From Eubacteriales bacterium mix99 (GTDB taxonomy: Bacteria; Bacillota; Clostridia; Caldicoprobacterales; DTU083): DNA of 64,000 bases. The stretch lies in contig CP121690.1 of assembly GCA_038396605.1 (NCBI GenBank), forward strand, positions 2,420,356-2,484,355. The letters run 5' to 3'. Positions 19,245 through 28,890 of this stretch are shown here, one piece after another. The position numbers were made by a program, and so were the translations under genes. Under the pieces are notes generated by a model that was given only the letters and a program-made list of their open reading frames with translations, was not told the DNA's origin and made no database searches. Within the stretch, counting starts at the first letter, position 1. The number at the start of each line of letters is the position of its first letter.

Positions 19245-20177
19245 ATGGAAAGCGACGACAGGAAGAAAAAAGGTTTTTTTTCAAGACTGAAGAACGGTCT
19301 CACCAGGACCAGGGGCAGTATCACAGATCGGGTGGATGAATTGATCCGGTACTATCGTCAGATAGATGATGATTTTTTCGACGACCTGGAAGACACATTG
19401 ATTATGGGGGATGTCGGGGTGCCAACCAGTGAAAAAATCATTTCCGGTATACGGGAAAAGGTAAAAGAGGATAAAATAGGGGATCCTTCAAGAATCAAGG
19501 ACCTGCTAAAGGATAGTATTACCTCCATTTTGAAAAGGAATACACAGCCTCTGATCCTTCCGCACCCGACGGTACTGTTGGTAGTCGGCGTCAATGGAGT
19601 AGGCAAGACCACTACCATCGGGAAGCTGGCGGACCGCTACCGAAAGCAAGGCAAAAAAGTACTGGTGGCTGCGGCAGATACGTTTCGCGCTGCTGCAGGG
19701 GAGCAACTGGAAATCTGGTGCAAACGGGCGCAGGTCCCCATTATTCGCCATAAAGAGGGAGCAGACCCTTCTGCAGTGGTTTTTGATGCTATTCAATCTG
19801 CCAGGTCCAGGGGAACGGACATCCTGCTCTGCGATACAGCCGGGCGGCTTCACAATAAAAAGAATCTGATGAATGAATTGGAAAAGATGAATCGGATTAT
19901 TGACCGGCAATTTCCGGAAGCCCATAAGGAAGTCCTTTTGGTCCTGGACGCCACAACCGGTCAGAATGCCGTTTCCCAGGCATCCCTGTTTCGGGAAGTG
20001 GTTGGAATCAATGGCATTGCCTTGACGAAACTGGATGGAACCGCAAAGGGTGGGGTCATCATCGCTGTGAAGTCCCTGCTTGATATCCCGGTTTATTATG
20101 TAGGCGTAGGGGAGCAGACAGAGGATTTGCAGCCTTTTGTACCAGAAGATTTTACAGATGCCCTGTTTGAATCTTAG
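19245..20177 (+). CDS. ftsY: Signal recognition particle receptor FtsY
   Basis: FtsY is the membrane-associated GTPase receptor that docks SRP-ribosome complexes at SecYEG. The 310-residue protein has a short basic N-terminus instead of the long acidic A domain of E. coli, a helical N domain (about 20-95), and the G domain with [10 protein letters not shown] (K121), [20 protein letters not shown] and [17 protein letters not shown] precedes the ATG. It ends the rnc-smc-ftsY unit; a new promoter lies just downstream. Confidence 0.97.
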   Translation: MESDDRKKKGFFSRLKNGLTRTRGSITDRVDELIRYYRQIDDDFFDDLEDTLIMGDVGVPTSEKIISGIREKVKEDKIGDPSRIKDLLKDSITSILKRNTQPLILPHPTVLLVVGVNGVGKTTTIGKLADRYRKQGKKVLVAAADTFRAAAGEQLEIWCKRAQVPIIRHKEGADPSAVVFDAIQSARSRGTDILLCDTAGRLHNKKNLMNELEKMNRIIDRQFPEAHKEVLLVLDATTGQNAVSQASLFREVVGINGIALTKLDGTAKGGVIIAVKSLLDIPVYYVGVGEQTEDLQPFVPEDFTDALFES

Positions 20178-20212
20178 GCCAAATGACGAACCTGGTTATC
20201 AAAGAAAAATGC

Positions 20213-20241
20213 TTGACGGATCCATTCAGCTATAGTATAAT
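20213..20241 (+). promoter_or_regulatory. SigA promoter for ylxM-ffh
   Basis: TTGACG (20213-20218), 17-bp spacer and perfect TATAAT (20236-20241) in the 127-bp gap between ftsY and ylxM. Confidence 0.8.
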
Positions 20242-20304
20242 AGCAACCTGTAAAGGAAAAATACTTGACTGCCGGAAAAGTATAACGCAGGGATGGAATG
20301 CAGG

Positions 20305-20643
20305 ATGAATAAATTTGAAGAAATGGCTTCCTTGCTGGATTTATACGGTGGACTGCTGACCGACAAACAGAAGGATGCCATGGATCAGTATTATAACTAT
20401 AACCTTTCTTTACAGGAAGTGGCTGATAATGAAGGAATCACCAGGCAGGGGGTACATGATCTGATTCAGCGTTCGGAGCATACTTTACGGATCACCGACG
20501 AAAAGCTGGGCTTCCGGAGTCAGTTGTCTGAAATCCGCGCCGGTCTGGAGCATGCAGACCGGCAGCTGGAGGAACTGGCAGCTGGTTTGGACGCATGCCG
20601 GCAGGAAATGAACCGGCTGAAGAGCAACTGTATGGGAGGTTGA
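20305..20643 (+). CDS. ylxM: YlxM family DNA-binding protein (SRP-associated)
   Basis: A 112-residue protein with a sigma-70 region 4-like helix-turn-helix (about residues 10-60: LTDKQKDAMDQYY ... LQEVADNEGITRQGVHDLI). The C-terminal third is a charged amphipathic helix. YlxM is almost always encoded next to ffh and has been reported to interact with the SRP system in related bacteria; its exact role is unclear. Two in-frame ATG codons exist, 20293 and 20305; the second is chosen because homologues begin here and the first has its GCAGGG directly abutting. ffh follows after 4 bases. Confidence 0.9.
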   Translation: MNKFEEMASLLDLYGGLLTDKQKDAMDQYYNYNLSLQEVADNEGITRQGVHDLIQRSEHTLRITDEKLGFRSQLSEIRAGLEHADRQLEELAAGLDACRQEMNRLKSNCMGG

Positions 20644-20647
20644 GAAT

Positions 20648-21973
20648 TTGCCGTTTGAAGGTCTGGCGGATAAGCTGCAGGCAACTTTCAAAAAGCTTAC
20701 CGGAAAGGGCAAACTGAATGAGAAGGATGTAAAGTCCGCCATGCGGGAAGTGAAGCTGGCATTGCTGGAAGCGGATGTCAACTTTGTCGTTGTGAAGGAT
20801 CTGATCCGGAAAATAACTGATCGTGCTGTGGGGCAGGAGATTATGGAAAGCCTGACTCCCGGGCATCAGGTCATCAAGATCGTGAACGAAGAACTGACTG
20901 CATTGATGGGAGGAACCCAAAGTAAGGTAACCATTGCTTCCAGCCCGCCGACCATTCTTATGCTGGTTGGGCTGCAGGGTGCCGGAAAGACGACTCATGC
21001 CGGCAAATTGGCCCGTTATTTCAGGAAGCAGGGCAAGAATCCACTGCTGGTAGCTTGCGATATCTATCGCCCTGCCGCAATAGAGCAGCTAAAGATTGTT
21101 GGGGAAAAGGTGAATACACCGGTCTTTGAGCGCGGACGGGAAAATCCTGTTGCCATTGCCAAAGAGGCTCTGGAGTATGCAAAGGATCATCAGTATGACA
21201 TGCTTCTGGTGGATACGGCAGGACGGCTTCATATCAATGAAGAGCTGATGGAGGAACTGAAGTCCATCAGGAACGGCATCCATCCTCATGAGATTTTGCT
21301 TGTAGTGGATGCCATGACCGGGCAGGATGCTGTCAATGTGGCCCAGTCCTTTCATGAAAAGCTTGGAATAGACGGAGTGATCCTGACCAAGCTGGATGGG
21401 GATACCAGGGGAGGCGCTGCACTGTCCGTCCGGGCGGTGACCGGAAAGCCAGTCAAGTTTGTCGGTACGGGGGAAAAGCTGGAGGATCTGGAGGTGTTTC
21501 ATCCGGATCGAATGGCATCCCGGATCCTTGGTATGGGCGATGTGCTGACTGTGATTGAGAAAGCACAGGCCAACATGGACAGCAGGAAAGCACAGGAAAT
21601 GGAGAAAAAGCTCCGTACCCAGACGTTTACCCTGGATGATTATCTGGAGCAGCTGGAGCAGATCAAGGGAATGGGTTCCATGAGCGATATCCTGGCCATG
21701 ATACCTGGGCTGAATGCAGGGAAACTGAAAGGAGTTCAGGTTGACGAAAGACAAATCCCCAGAACCCAGGCAATCATTCAATCCATGACAAAGAAGGAAC
21801 GGAACAATCCTTCTCTGATCAATGCCAGTCGCAGGAAACGAATTGCTGCCGGAAGCGGGGCCCGTATTCAGGATGTCAATCAACTGCTGAAATCCTATGA
21901 GGAATTAAAAAAGATGATGAAGCAGCTCAATGGAGCAAAAGGCAAAAAAGGCAGATTCCGATTGCCTTTTTGA
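20648..21973 (+). CDS. ffh: Signal recognition particle protein Ffh
   Basis: Ffh binds 4.5S/scRNA and signal sequences of nascent membrane and secreted proteins. The 441-residue protein has an N domain (1-95), G domain with [15 protein letters not shown] (K114), [10 protein letters not shown] and [10 protein letters not shown], and a methionine-rich M domain (about 300-430) with [14 protein letters not shown] and the RNA-binding [10 protein letters not shown] region. Translation starts at a TTG after GGGAGGTTGAG. It is coupled to ylxM. Confidence 0.97.
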   Translation: MPFEGLADKLQATFKKLTGKGKLNEKDVKSAMREVKLALLEADVNFVVVKDLIRKITDRAVGQEIMESLTPGHQVIKIVNEELTALMGGTQSKVTIASSPPTILMLVGLQGAGKTTHAGKLARYFRKQGKNPLLVACDIYRPAAIEQLKIVGEKVNTPVFERGRENPVAIAKEALEYAKDHQYDMLLVDTAGRLHINEELMEELKSIRNGIHPHEILLVVDAMTGQDAVNVAQSFHEKLGIDGVILTKLDGDTRGGAALSVRAVTGKPVKFVGTGEKLEDLEVFHPDRMASRILGMGDVLTVIEKAQANMDSRKAQEMEKKLRTQTFTLDDYLEQLEQIKGMGSMSDILAMIPGLNAGKLKGVQVDERQIPRTQAIIQSMTKKERNNPSLINASRRKRIAAGSGARIQDVNQLLKSYEELKKMMKQLNGAKGKKGRFRLPF

Positions 21974-22020
21974 TTGCCGGCACGCCGCAGATCTGCCGTT
22001 TCGGAGTTTGCGGCTGGTTT

Positions 22021-22041
22021 CCCGATCCTTTAAGGATTGGG
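22021..22041 (+). terminator. Hairpin between ffh and rpsP, possibly an attenuator
   Basis: CCCGATCCT pairs with AGGATTGGG (one G-U pair, 3-base loop), followed by TTGATTCTTTTG, a T-rich but interrupted tract. It may partly terminate ffh transcription or structure the rpsP leader. Confidence 0.4.
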
Positions 22042-22067
22042 TTGATTCTTTTGTTGGAGGTGAGAAT

Positions 22068-22307
22068 GTGGTAAAAATCAGATTAAAAAGAATTGGGAAA
22101 AAGAAAGCACCTTTTTATCGTATCGTAGTTGCAGATTCCCGCTATGCAAGGGACGGAAGGTTTTTGGAGGAAATCGGGCATTACAATCCCAATACCAATC
22201 CTTCCGAGATGGAAGTTGATGCGGATCGGGCAAAGGATTGGCTGAATAAAGGTGCTCAGCCTACAGACACGGTCCGTGCCCTTCTGAAGAAAAACGGTAT
22301 ACTATAG
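22068..22307 (+). CDS. rpsP: 30S ribosomal protein S16
   Basis: The 79-residue protein [20 protein letters not shown] is the S16 signature; S16 helps assemble the 5' and central domains of 16S rRNA. The GTG at 22068, preceded by TTGGAGGTGAGAAT, gives the normal length; the frame is open upstream but into ffh. It heads the rpsP-khpA-rimM-trmD-rplS translation block. Confidence 0.97.
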   Translation: MVKIRLKRIGKKKAPFYRIVVADSRYARDGRFLEEIGHYNPNTNPSEMEVDADRAKDWLNKGAQPTDTVRALLKKNGIL

Positions 22308-22319
22308 GAGGCATATGGA

Positions 22320-22547
22320 ATGGCTGAATTGGTGGAATTCCTGGCAAAGTCCCTGGTGGATCATCCGGATCAGGTGGATGTCCGGACAGTGGAGGGAAAT
22401 GAAGGAATGACCATAGAGCTTCGGGTGGCATCCGATGACATGGGTAAGGTAATCGGAAAGCAGGGCAGAATTGCAAAAGCCATTCGAACGGTGGTCAAGG
22501 CGGCTGCTGTCAGGGAAAACAAAAAGGTTGCCGTTGAAATCGTATAA
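22320..22547 (+). CDS. khpA: KH domain RNA-binding protein KhpA
   Basis: A 75-residue protein made of a single KH domain. The RNA-contact loop GxxG appears as IGKQGRIAKAIRTVV near residues 48-62. KhpA, with KhpB/Jag, binds many RNAs in Firmicutes and influences cell elongation. The gene stands between rpsP and rimM as in most Clostridia. AGGAGG lies 8 bases before the ATG. Confidence 0.95.
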   Translation: MAELVEFLAKSLVDHPDQVDVRTVEGNEGMTIELRVASDDMGKVIGKQGRIAKAIRTVVKAAAVRENKKVAVEIV

Positions 22548-22563
22548 AAGGCGTGAGAAAGGG

Positions 22564-23085
22564 ATGCTGGATTATTTATCCGTTGGCGTTGTGCTGAAGC
22601 CTCATGGCCTGAAAGGCGAAATCAAGGTGAAACCACTGTCGGATGAGAAAAGACGTTTTGATGAATTGACATGCGTCTGTGTGAAGAAGGAAGAGGGCTA
22701 CAAAGAGCTGGCAATTACAGCCCGGCGATATGACAGGGATTTTGTCTATCTGTATCTGAAAGACTGTTGCACGGTGGAATCGGTGGAGCCCCTGCGGGGT
22801 CAGTATCTGTGGATTCCCCGGAAAATGGCCCGTGTTTTGCCAAAAGATACTTTCTTTATCGGGGACTTGATCGGCTGCAGGGTTTGGACGGACGCCGGAA
22901 AATTTCTGGGAACCATTGAAAACATACTAAGAACCGGCAGCAACGATGTATATGTTGTAGAAGGGCCGGAGGGAGAAATGTTGCTTCCTGCCCTGAAAAG
23001 CGTCGTGACCCGGGTGGATCCTTCAGTGGGAACGATTCTTGTGGATCTTTCCGATATGAGGGGGCTGTTGCCGGATGAAAATTGA
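22564..23085 (+). CDS. rimM: Ribosome maturation factor RimM
   Basis: RimM assists 30S head assembly around S19 and 16S helix 33b. The 173-residue protein has the N-terminal beta-barrel (LSVGVVLKPHGLKGEIKVKP) and a PRC-barrel C-terminal domain (about 95-170: DLIGCRVWTDAGKFLGTIEN and LLPALKSVVTRVD). ATG 22564 follows GAAAGGG; an upstream in-frame ATG would run back through khpA. It overlaps trmD by 11 bp. Confidence 0.95.
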   Translation: MLDYLSVGVVLKPHGLKGEIKVKPLSDEKRRFDELTCVCVKKEEGYKELAITARRYDRDFVYLYLKDCCTVESVEPLRGQYLWIPRKMARVLPKDTFFIGDLIGCRVWTDAGKFLGTIENILRTGSNDVYVVEGPEGEMLLPALKSVVTRVDPSVGTILVDLSDMRGLLPDEN

Positions 23086-23812
23086 TATTCTTACTTTATT
23101 TCCGGAAATGTTTGATGCCTTTCGGATGACCAGCATTGTAGGCAGGGCTGTGGAAAAGAAGATTCTTGATCTGGAGATCTTCAATATTCGTGATTTTGCC
23201 GCAAATAAGCATAGCCAGGCCGATGATTACCCCTATGGCGGTGGCGCCGGTATGGTATTGATACCTCAGCCATTATCCGATGCGTTGGATTATGTTCTGT
23301 CCCGATATTTCGGTGAGAAGCCGAAGGTGATCTATCTGTCCCCTCAGGGGATGGTATGGAATCAGCGTCTGGCAGATGAGATTTCAAAAGAGCCTGCAAT
23401 GATTTTGCTGTGCGGGCATTATGAGGGGATTGACCAGCGTATTATTGATAAATATGTGGATCAGGAGATTTCCATCGGTGATTATGTATTGACCGGCGGG
23501 GAGCTTCCCGCCATGGTCCTGACAGACTGCGTTGCCCGCTTGATTCCCGGTGTATTGGGCAGTTCCGAGTCCATCCTGGAGGAGTCCCACTCAACCGGCT
23601 TGCTGGAATATCCTCAATACACCAGGCCTGCGGAATATGATGGGAATACGGTACCGGAAGTTCTGCTGTCCGGGAACCATAAGGAGATCAGCAAATGGCG
23701 GAGGCGGCAGAGCCTGAAAAATACGTTTTTGAAACGCCCCGATTTGATAAAGAAAGCGGAGTTGTCGCAGGAAGATCAGGATTGGCTCAATGAGCAGAAG
23801 AATAATTTTTGA
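23075..23812 (+). CDS. trmD: tRNA (guanine37-N1)-methyltransferase TrmD
   Basis: TrmD methylates N1 of G37 in tRNAs, preventing frameshifts. The 245-residue SPOUT enzyme shows the N-terminal [23 protein letters not shown] near residue 55, [14 protein letters not shown], the GHYEGIDQR substrate motif near 112, and the trefoil-knot SAM site [17 protein letters not shown] near 130. It overlaps rimM by 11 bp and its last codons contain the -35 region of the rplS promoter. Confidence 0.97.
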   Translation: MKIDILTLFPEMFDAFRMTSIVGRAVEKKILDLEIFNIRDFAANKHSQADDYPYGGGAGMVLIPQPLSDALDYVLSRYFGEKPKVIYLSPQGMVWNQRLADEISKEPAMILLCGHYEGIDQRIIDKYVDQEISIGDYVLTGGELPAMVLTDCVARLIPGVLGSSESILEESHSTGLLEYPQYTRPAEYDGNTVPEVLLSGNHKEISKWRRRQSLKNTFLKRPDLIKKAELSQEDQDWLNEQKNNF

Positions 23813-23848
23813 CATTTCTTGCGCCGAAAATATAGATTATGATATAAT
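23809..23848 (+). promoter_or_regulatory. Probable promoter region for rplS
   Basis: TTGACA (23809-23814) spans the trmD stop codon and is 16 bp from TATAGA (23831-23836); a second reading pairs TTGCGC (23819-23824) with a perfect TATAAT (23843-23848) at 18 bp. One of the two probably drives rplS. The transcript would have a leader of about 65-85 bases. Confidence 0.55.
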
Positions 23849-23921
23849 CCAGGTTGTGACGGGCAGGAAGGCCGCTTTTCCTGAAAAGTCGGGAATGTCT
23901 TGTAAAAAGGAGGGAAGAAAC

Positions 23922-24272
23922 ATGAATATAATAGACACTTTGGAGCAGGAACAATTGAAAAAGGATATAACGGAATTTTCCGTTGGAGATACTGTAAAAG
24001 TATATGTAAAGGTCGTGGAAGGTACCCGCGAAAGGCTGCAGGCATTTGAAGGCACTGTGATTCAGCGCAATGGCGGCGGTGTCAGCGAAACCTTTACGGT
24101 TCGAAGGGTTTCCTATGGAGTGGGTGTTGAGAGGACATTTCCTCTTCATTCTCCCAGAGTTGCACAGATTGAAGTCCTGCATCGCGGCAGGGTACGCAGG
24201 GCAAAGCTTTTCTATCTGCGGAACCGGGTCGGGAAAGCAGCAAAAGTCAGAGAAATTCAAGGCAATAAATAA
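23922..24272 (+). CDS. rplS: 50S ribosomal protein L19
   Basis: The 116-residue protein [19 protein letters not shown] with the conserved [20 protein letters not shown] and [10 protein letters not shown] stretches is L19, which sits at the 30S-50S interface. AAAAAGGAGGGAAGAAAC precedes the ATG. It is followed at once by an intrinsic terminator. Confidence 0.97.
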   Translation: MNIIDTLEQEQLKKDITEFSVGDTVKVYVKVVEGTRERLQAFEGTVIQRNGGGVSETFTVRRVSYGVGVERTFPLHSPRVAQIEVLHRGRVRRAKLFYLRNRVGKAAKVREIQGNK

Positions 24273-24274
24273 TG

Positions 24275-24307
24275 ATGTGGGACCGGAAAAACGGTCCCAT
24301 ATTGTTT
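24275..24307 (+). terminator. Intrinsic terminator after rplS
   Basis: TGGGACCG (24278-24285) pairs with CGGTCCCA (24292-24299), extendable by weaker pairs, followed by TATTGTTTT. It closes the ribosomal block before lepB. Confidence 0.85.
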
Positions 24308-24336
24308 TATATGTCCGATAAGGCAGGTGTTCCCCA

Positions 24337-24981
24337 ATGGAGGAAAAAGAGAGGAATTCTTCCGGTATAAATCCGGAAGGGAAAAATATCAGGCGGTCCA
24401 CGACAGAAACAGATGCGGAAGGAAACAATGATGAAAAAAAAGTCTCTTCCAAAAAGGAAACGAACGATCCGCTGAAGGAAATGAAGGAATGGATTCAGGC
24501 AATCGTTACAGCCGTCGTGCTTGCGCTCCTGATCCGTACTTTTCTGTTTGAAATCATACTGGTGGATGGTTCTTCCATGCTTCCGACGCTCCATGACGCA
24601 GACCGGATTTTTGTCAATAAAATCGGATATTTCATAGGAGAGCCGAACCATGGCGATGTCGTGATTTTTAAAACTCCGGAAGATCCGCATACCAATTATG
24701 TAAAGCGGATCATCGGGCTGCCGGGGGATCGGGTTCGAATCAGGGACGGGGTCGTTTATGTAAATGATAAGGCTTTAATGGAACCATATATTCTGGAACC
24801 GCCTTATGATGATTACGAAGAAGTGACGGTTCCAAAAGGTACCTTTTTTGCTTTGGGGGACAACCGGAACGGCAGTAAGGACAGCAGGGATCTTCATGTG
24901 GGTTTTGTCCCTATGGACAATCTGCTTGGAAAAGCGGTATTCCGCCTGTGGCCACTGGATCGCCTGACACAGATTCATTGA
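24337..24981 (+). CDS. lepB: Signal peptidase I
   Basis: Type I signal peptidase cleaves N-terminal signal peptides of exported proteins on the outer side of the membrane. The 214-residue protein has a long charged cytoplasmic N-terminus (about 50 residues, many Glu and Lys), one membrane segment (about 53-75), then the catalytic serine S80 in GSSMLPTL and the general base K123 in YVKRIIGLPGD. The GDNRNGSKDSRD box lies near residue 173. The extended acidic N-terminus is longer than in many Bacillus homologues. lepB-ylqF-rnhB is a standard order in Firmicutes. Confidence 0.96.
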   Translation: MEEKERNSSGINPEGKNIRRSTTETDAEGNNDEKKVSSKKETNDPLKEMKEWIQAIVTAVVLALLIRTFLFEIILVDGSSMLPTLHDADRIFVNKIGYFIGEPNHGDVVIFKTPEDPHTNYVKRIIGLPGDRVRIRDGVVYVNDKALMEPYILEPPYDDYEEVTVPKGTFFALGDNRNGSKDSRDLHVGFVPMDNLLGKAVFRLWPLDRLTQIH

Positions 24982-25016
24982 ACTTCATCCATCAAAAACG
25001 GAAAGAGGTTTTTATT

Positions 25017-25883
25017 TTGACAATCAACTGGTATCCCGGACATATGGCCCAGGCCAAAAAGCTGATCCAGGAGAACCTGAAGCTGGTGGATATGGTAATT
25101 GAACTGCTGGACGCCAGGATCCCGGTCAGCAGCATCCACCCGGATTTTCAAAGCATGTTCCGTGATAAAATCCTGGTAATGGTGCTGAACAAGAGCGACT
25201 ATGCCGATCCGCGAAAAACAGGAATCTGGATAAAATATTTTGAAGAGCGGGGAAACGCTGCTCTTGCCATCAACTCCCTGGATGGGCAGGACGGAAAGCG
25301 TTTAAAAAAGATGGTTTTGGAACTGGCAGATCAGAAAAGCCGGGAAATCCGACGACGTAAAGGAATTCACAAGACCATCCGTGCAATGGTGGTGGGGATT
25401 CCGAACGTAGGGAAGTCCACTCTGATCAACCGGCTTTCCGGGGCGGTGAAAGCAAAAACCGGCAACCGCCCTGGCGTCACCAGGGCAAAGCAATGGGTAA
25501 GGGTTACTCCATATTTTGAATTGCTGGATACTCCCGGACTTCTGTGGCCCAGATTGGAGCAGGAAAGGACAGGTCTGCATCTGGCATATACTGGTTCCCT
25601 CCGGGAAGAGATCATGGACCAGGAGGAAATTGCCTGCCACTTTCTGAAGGAGATGGCCGGACTGTATCCGGAGCTTCTGACAGATCGGTATCACCTGAAG
25701 GATTTCAATAAGCATGGCGATGAACTTCTGCAGGATATTGCGCAAAACCGCGGTTGGCTGGATACCGGTGGGATACCGGACAGGGAGAGAAGTTCCAGGC
25801 AGGTGTTAAAGGAATATCAATCCGGGTTATTGGGCAGGACCACATTGGAGATTCCGGAGGAGGGCGTGGCAGGTTCCAGGTAA
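25017..25883 (+). CDS. ylqF: Ribosome biogenesis GTPase YlqF (RbgA)
   Basis: YlqF/RbgA is a circularly permuted GTPase needed for late 50S assembly. In the 288-residue protein the G4 motif NKSD (near residue 58) precedes G1 GIPNVGKSTLINRL (near 127) and G3 DTPG (near 173), the mark of permutation. The N-terminus INWYPGHMAQAKK is the family signature. The TTG at 25017, with AAAGAGG 8 bases upstream, gives this start; an in-frame ATG further upstream lies inside lepB. Confidence 0.96.
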   Translation: MTINWYPGHMAQAKKLIQENLKLVDMVIELLDARIPVSSIHPDFQSMFRDKILVMVLNKSDYADPRKTGIWIKYFEERGNAALAINSLDGQDGKRLKKMVLELADQKSREIRRRKGIHKTIRAMVVGIPNVGKSTLINRLSGAVKAKTGNRPGVTRAKQWVRVTPYFELLDTPGLLWPRLEQERTGLHLAYTGSLREEIMDQEEIACHFLKEMAGLYPELLTDRYHLKDFNKHGDELLQDIAQNRGWLDTGGIPDRERSSRQVLKEYQSGLLGRTTLEIPEEGVAGSR

Positions 25884-25899
25884 GGGGGCTTTTGAAAAA

Positions 25900-26682
25900 G
25901 TGAACATACATAATATTTCCATCCCGGAAGTCCGCAGTATGCTTCGGAAGGAACCGAATCCGGAACAGCTGCTGGCAGCAATGGAAGAAGACAGCCGTAT
26001 TGGTGTGAAAAAACTTCTGGTAAAATATTACCGCCTGCAGGAAGCACTCCAAAAGCAAAGGGAAAAGTCAGAAACGATGCTAGTTGAAGAGAGACGGTTA
26101 TGGGCCGAAGGGTACGCTCTTGTTGGAGGAATGGATGAGGTTGGACGCGGGCCTCTGGCAGGACCGGTTGTTGCAGCGTGTGTTATTTTGCCTCCGGATC
26201 TGGTCATTGAAGGAGTGGATGACTCCAAAAAGCTTACCGCCGGCAAACGGGAAAGATTTTATGATATCATTTCTGACAAGGCGGAGGCAATCGGAGTTGG
26301 CATGGTCGGTCCGGAGCGAATCGATGAAATCAATATCTACCAGGCAACCATGGAGGCCATGTTCCAGGCTGTGAATGCCTGCAGAAAAGCGCCGCAGTAT
26401 GTTCTGATTGATGCCATGCACCTGGAATCCCTGTCTGTCCCTCAACTGTCCATTGTAGGCGGGGATGGAAAGTCCCAGTCCATTGCGGCTGCTTCCATTA
26501 TTGCAAAGGTTACACGGGACCGGATGATGGACAAGCTGGCAGGAACCTATCCGCAATATGGTTTTGAGCAGCATAAGGGTTACGGCACAAAACAACATGT
26601 GGAGGCGATCCGGCGATATGGCATGTCACCCATCCATCGCCGGAGCTTCATGAAGAAGATCCTGCAGGGAAAGACTCTGTAA
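25900..26682 (+). CDS. rnhB: Ribonuclease HII
   Basis: RNase HII removes ribonucleotides from DNA, starting ribonucleotide excision repair. The 260-residue protein has an N-terminal extension of about 75 residues, as in Bacillus RnhB, then the catalytic GGMDEVGRGPLAGPVVAA (Asp and Glu of the DEDD set) near residue 80, the DDSKKLTAGKRE motif near 108 and IDAMHLE near 170. Translation begins at a GTG 16 bases after ylqF. Confidence 0.95.
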   Translation: MNIHNISIPEVRSMLRKEPNPEQLLAAMEEDSRIGVKKLLVKYYRLQEALQKQREKSETMLVEERRLWAEGYALVGGMDEVGRGPLAGPVVAACVILPPDLVIEGVDDSKKLTAGKRERFYDIISDKAEAIGVGMVGPERIDEINIYQATMEAMFQAVNACRKAPQYVLIDAMHLESLSVPQLSIVGGDGKSQSIAAASIIAKVTRDRMMDKLAGTYPQYGFEQHKGYGTKQHVEAIRRYGMSPIHRRSFMKKILQGKTL

Positions 26683-26718
26683 GGAAAGGACTGCAAAGAG
26701 AAGGGGGGCTTCTTTGTC

Positions 26719-28254
26719 ATGCTGGCCAAGGTAAAAAGTTCCGGACTGTTTGGCATCAATGGGTACATTGTGGATATTGAAGTGGATATTGCCAATGGAC
26801 TGCCTGGATTTGAGATTGTCGGTCTGGCGGATACCGCAGTGAAGGAATCCAGGGAACGGGTTCGTTCTGCCATCAAGAACAGTGGCTTTGATTTTCCGGT
26901 AAAACGCATTACGGTCAATATGGCTCCCAGTGATACGAAAAAAGAAGGCTCTGCTTATGATCTGGCCATTGCAGTCGGTATTCTGAAGGCAACCGGTCAG
27001 ATTACGGAGAGTCCGGATTTCCGCCCGGTTTATTTGGGGGAATTGTCCCTGGATGGATCCATTCGGCCGGTAAACGGCGTTTTGCCTATGCTGCTGTCGG
27101 TATCCGATACGGAGCATAAAACGGTTCTTTCCACGGCAAATGCTCCGGAAGCAATCCATGTCAAAGCGATGAGCGTATATCCCTTTGATCATCTCAGGGA
27201 TCTGGTGTCTGCGTTGAATCAAGAAGGAACCCTTCGTCCCTGGCAACCCGACAGGGAAGCCCTGCCGGAACATCCGGTTCCTGCCCTGGAGGATTATTCT
27301 GATGTAAAAGGTCAGGAAGGAGCCAAAAGGGCTTTAAAGATCGCCGCAGCCGGTGGTCACAATATTCTGATGATCGGAAGCCCCGGAACCGGAAAAACCA
27401 TGCTGGCCAAGAGACTGCCTTCCATTCTGCCGGATCTGACTTATCCCGAAGCCCTTGAGATCACCAGGATTTACAGCGCTGCTGCCTTATTGGATCCTTC
27501 GAAGGGATTGATCCGAACCAGACCTTTTCGGGCCCCTCATCATACGGTTTCTCGAATTGCCCTCGTCGGTGGAGGAAGAGTGCCCAAGCCAGGGGAAATC
27601 AGCCTGGCGCATCATGGAGTTCTTTTCCTGGATGAACTTCCGGAATATAAAAGGGAGGCGCTGGAAGTTCTCCGGCAGCCTTTGGAAGATGGTTATATTA
27701 CCGTGTCCCGGGCACAGGGGAGTGTTTCTTTCCCCTCCAAATTCATGCTGGTTGGGAGCATGAATCCATGTCCCTGTGGCTATTTTCGTTCAATTGACCC
27801 GTCTCATGAGTGCAATTGCACTCCCCACCAAATTTCACGATATCTGGATAGGATTTCCGGCCCTCTTCTGGATCGTTTTGACATGCATATTGAAGTGGAT
27901 CCCGTCAGTTTTGAAAAACTGACCGGCAAGCGGGAAGGAGAAAATTCCCGGGAAATGAAGGGGTGCGTTGACAAAGCCCGGGCAATTCAGCTTCAGAGAT
28001 ATCACAAAAAGGGTATTTTCAGCAATGCCCAGTTAAGTTCCAGGCAAATCGATACCTATTGTAAACTGACCGACAGTCAAAAACTTATGATCAAGGATGC
28101 CTTCCGCGTTTTGTCCCTGAGTGCAAGGGCCTATGACCGTATTTTGCGTGTGGCACGGACCATAGCGGATCTGGGGGGGGAAGAAAACATACAGGACGCC
28201 CATCTGGCAGAGGCGATTCAATATCGCAGCCTGGACCGGCAATACTGGGGATGA
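26719..28254 (+). CDS. comM: ComM/YifB family Mg-chelatase-like AAA+ ATPase
   Basis: The 511-residue protein has an N-terminal Lon-protease-like ChlI domain (about 1-170), an AAA+ core with Walker A GSPGTGKTML (K226) and Walker B VLFLDELPEY near 300, and a C-terminal Mg-chelatase domain (about 395-500). It also has a CPCGYF...CNC cysteine cluster near residue 355. In Vibrio and Haemophilus, ComM is a hexameric helicase that extends heteroduplex joints during natural transformation; the Clostridia protein is assumed to act alike. A prepilin gene follows 30 bases later. Start ATG 26719 has AAGGGGGG upstream at slightly long spacing. Confidence 0.92.
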   Translation: MLAKVKSSGLFGINGYIVDIEVDIANGLPGFEIVGLADTAVKESRERVRSAIKNSGFDFPVKRITVNMAPSDTKKEGSAYDLAIAVGILKATGQITESPDFRPVYLGELSLDGSIRPVNGVLPMLLSVSDTEHKTVLSTANAPEAIHVKAMSVYPFDHLRDLVSALNQEGTLRPWQPDREALPEHPVPALEDYSDVKGQEGAKRALKIAAAGGHNILMIGSPGTGKTMLAKRLPSILPDLTYPEALEITRIYSAAALLDPSKGLIRTRPFRAPHHTVSRIALVGGGRVPKPGEISLAHHGVLFLDELPEYKREALEVLRQPLEDGYITVSRAQGSVSFPSKFMLVGSMNPCPCGYFRSIDPSHECNCTPHQISRYLDRISGPLLDRFDMHIEVDPVSFEKLTGKREGENSREMKGCVDKARAIQLQRYHKKGIFSNAQLSSRQIDTYCKLTDSQKLMIKDAFRVLSLSARAYDRILRVARTIADLGGEENIQDAHLAEAIQYRSLDRQYWG

Positions 28255-28284
28255 TCTTTATTTTTTCACAAGGGAGGATTTCAG

Positions 28285-28710
28285 ATGGAAAAGCAGGGAA
28301 AGAAGATCCGAAACAGAAAGGGATTCACCCTGATTGAACTCATTGTTGTCATTGCGATTCTGGGAATTCTGACGGCAGTTGCCGTGCCGAAGCTGACAGG
28401 ATATCAGAAAAAGGCAAAGGTATCAGCGGACAGGACGACATTTTCCACTTTGAACAATGCGATTGCCATAGTTGCAGCAGACGGAAGCATAACATCTGGT
28501 CAGGTTGTCATCGCGGTCGAAGAGAAGACCGGTGCGATAACGGTGGATCCATCCGGCAGTTTACAGGGCGGAGCGGACCTGATTGAACCAGGGGCGGCGT
28601 TCCAGCTGGACACCAATAAAGGGCGTCAGTTTACCTGGGAGATATCGGAGGGTGAGATCACAAGTGCTCCTGCCATCGACAAAAACGGCGAAATAGCCAA
28701 CGGAGAGTAA
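28285..28710 (+). CDS. Type IV prepilin-like protein
   Basis: A 141-residue prepilin. The leader MEKQGKKIRNRKG ends in Gly before FTLIELIVVIAILGILTAVA, so cleavage by PilD leaves Phe1 and Glu5, followed by the hydrophobic assembly helix. The mature globular part is short (about 100 residues), Ala-, Gly- and Ile-rich, and has no cysteines. It may be the major pilin, since the assembly cluster at 51.5-61.7 kb has only minor-pilin-like subunits. AAGGGAGG lies before the ATG. It is close enough to comM to share its transcript; the next terminator is at 28891. Confidence 0.9.
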   Translation: MEKQGKKIRNRKGFTLIELIVVIAILGILTAVAVPKLTGYQKKAKVSADRTTFSTLNNAIAIVAADGSITSGQVVIAVEEKTGAITVDPSGSLQGGADLIEPGAAFQLDTNKGRQFTWEISEGEITSAPAIDKNGEIANGE

Positions 28711-28890
28711 GCTTTCTGTCCGGAACAGCCGGCAACAGAATTGATCAGGAAAGAAAGGCGGATTGTTGGGAATAGTATAGCTGTAAAGCAATCCATCACA
28801 GGAAGCCGGGAGAGATGACAAGGGCTGGTTTGATATGAAGAAATAATCACGGCAGGAAGGCAAAACATCAGAATATAGGAAGGAAGCAGC

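Noticed and set aside
28255..28284. Possible c-di-GMP riboswitch before the prepilin, as seen for pilA1 in Clostridioides
   Set aside because: Only 30 bases separate comM from the pilin, too few for the aptamer.
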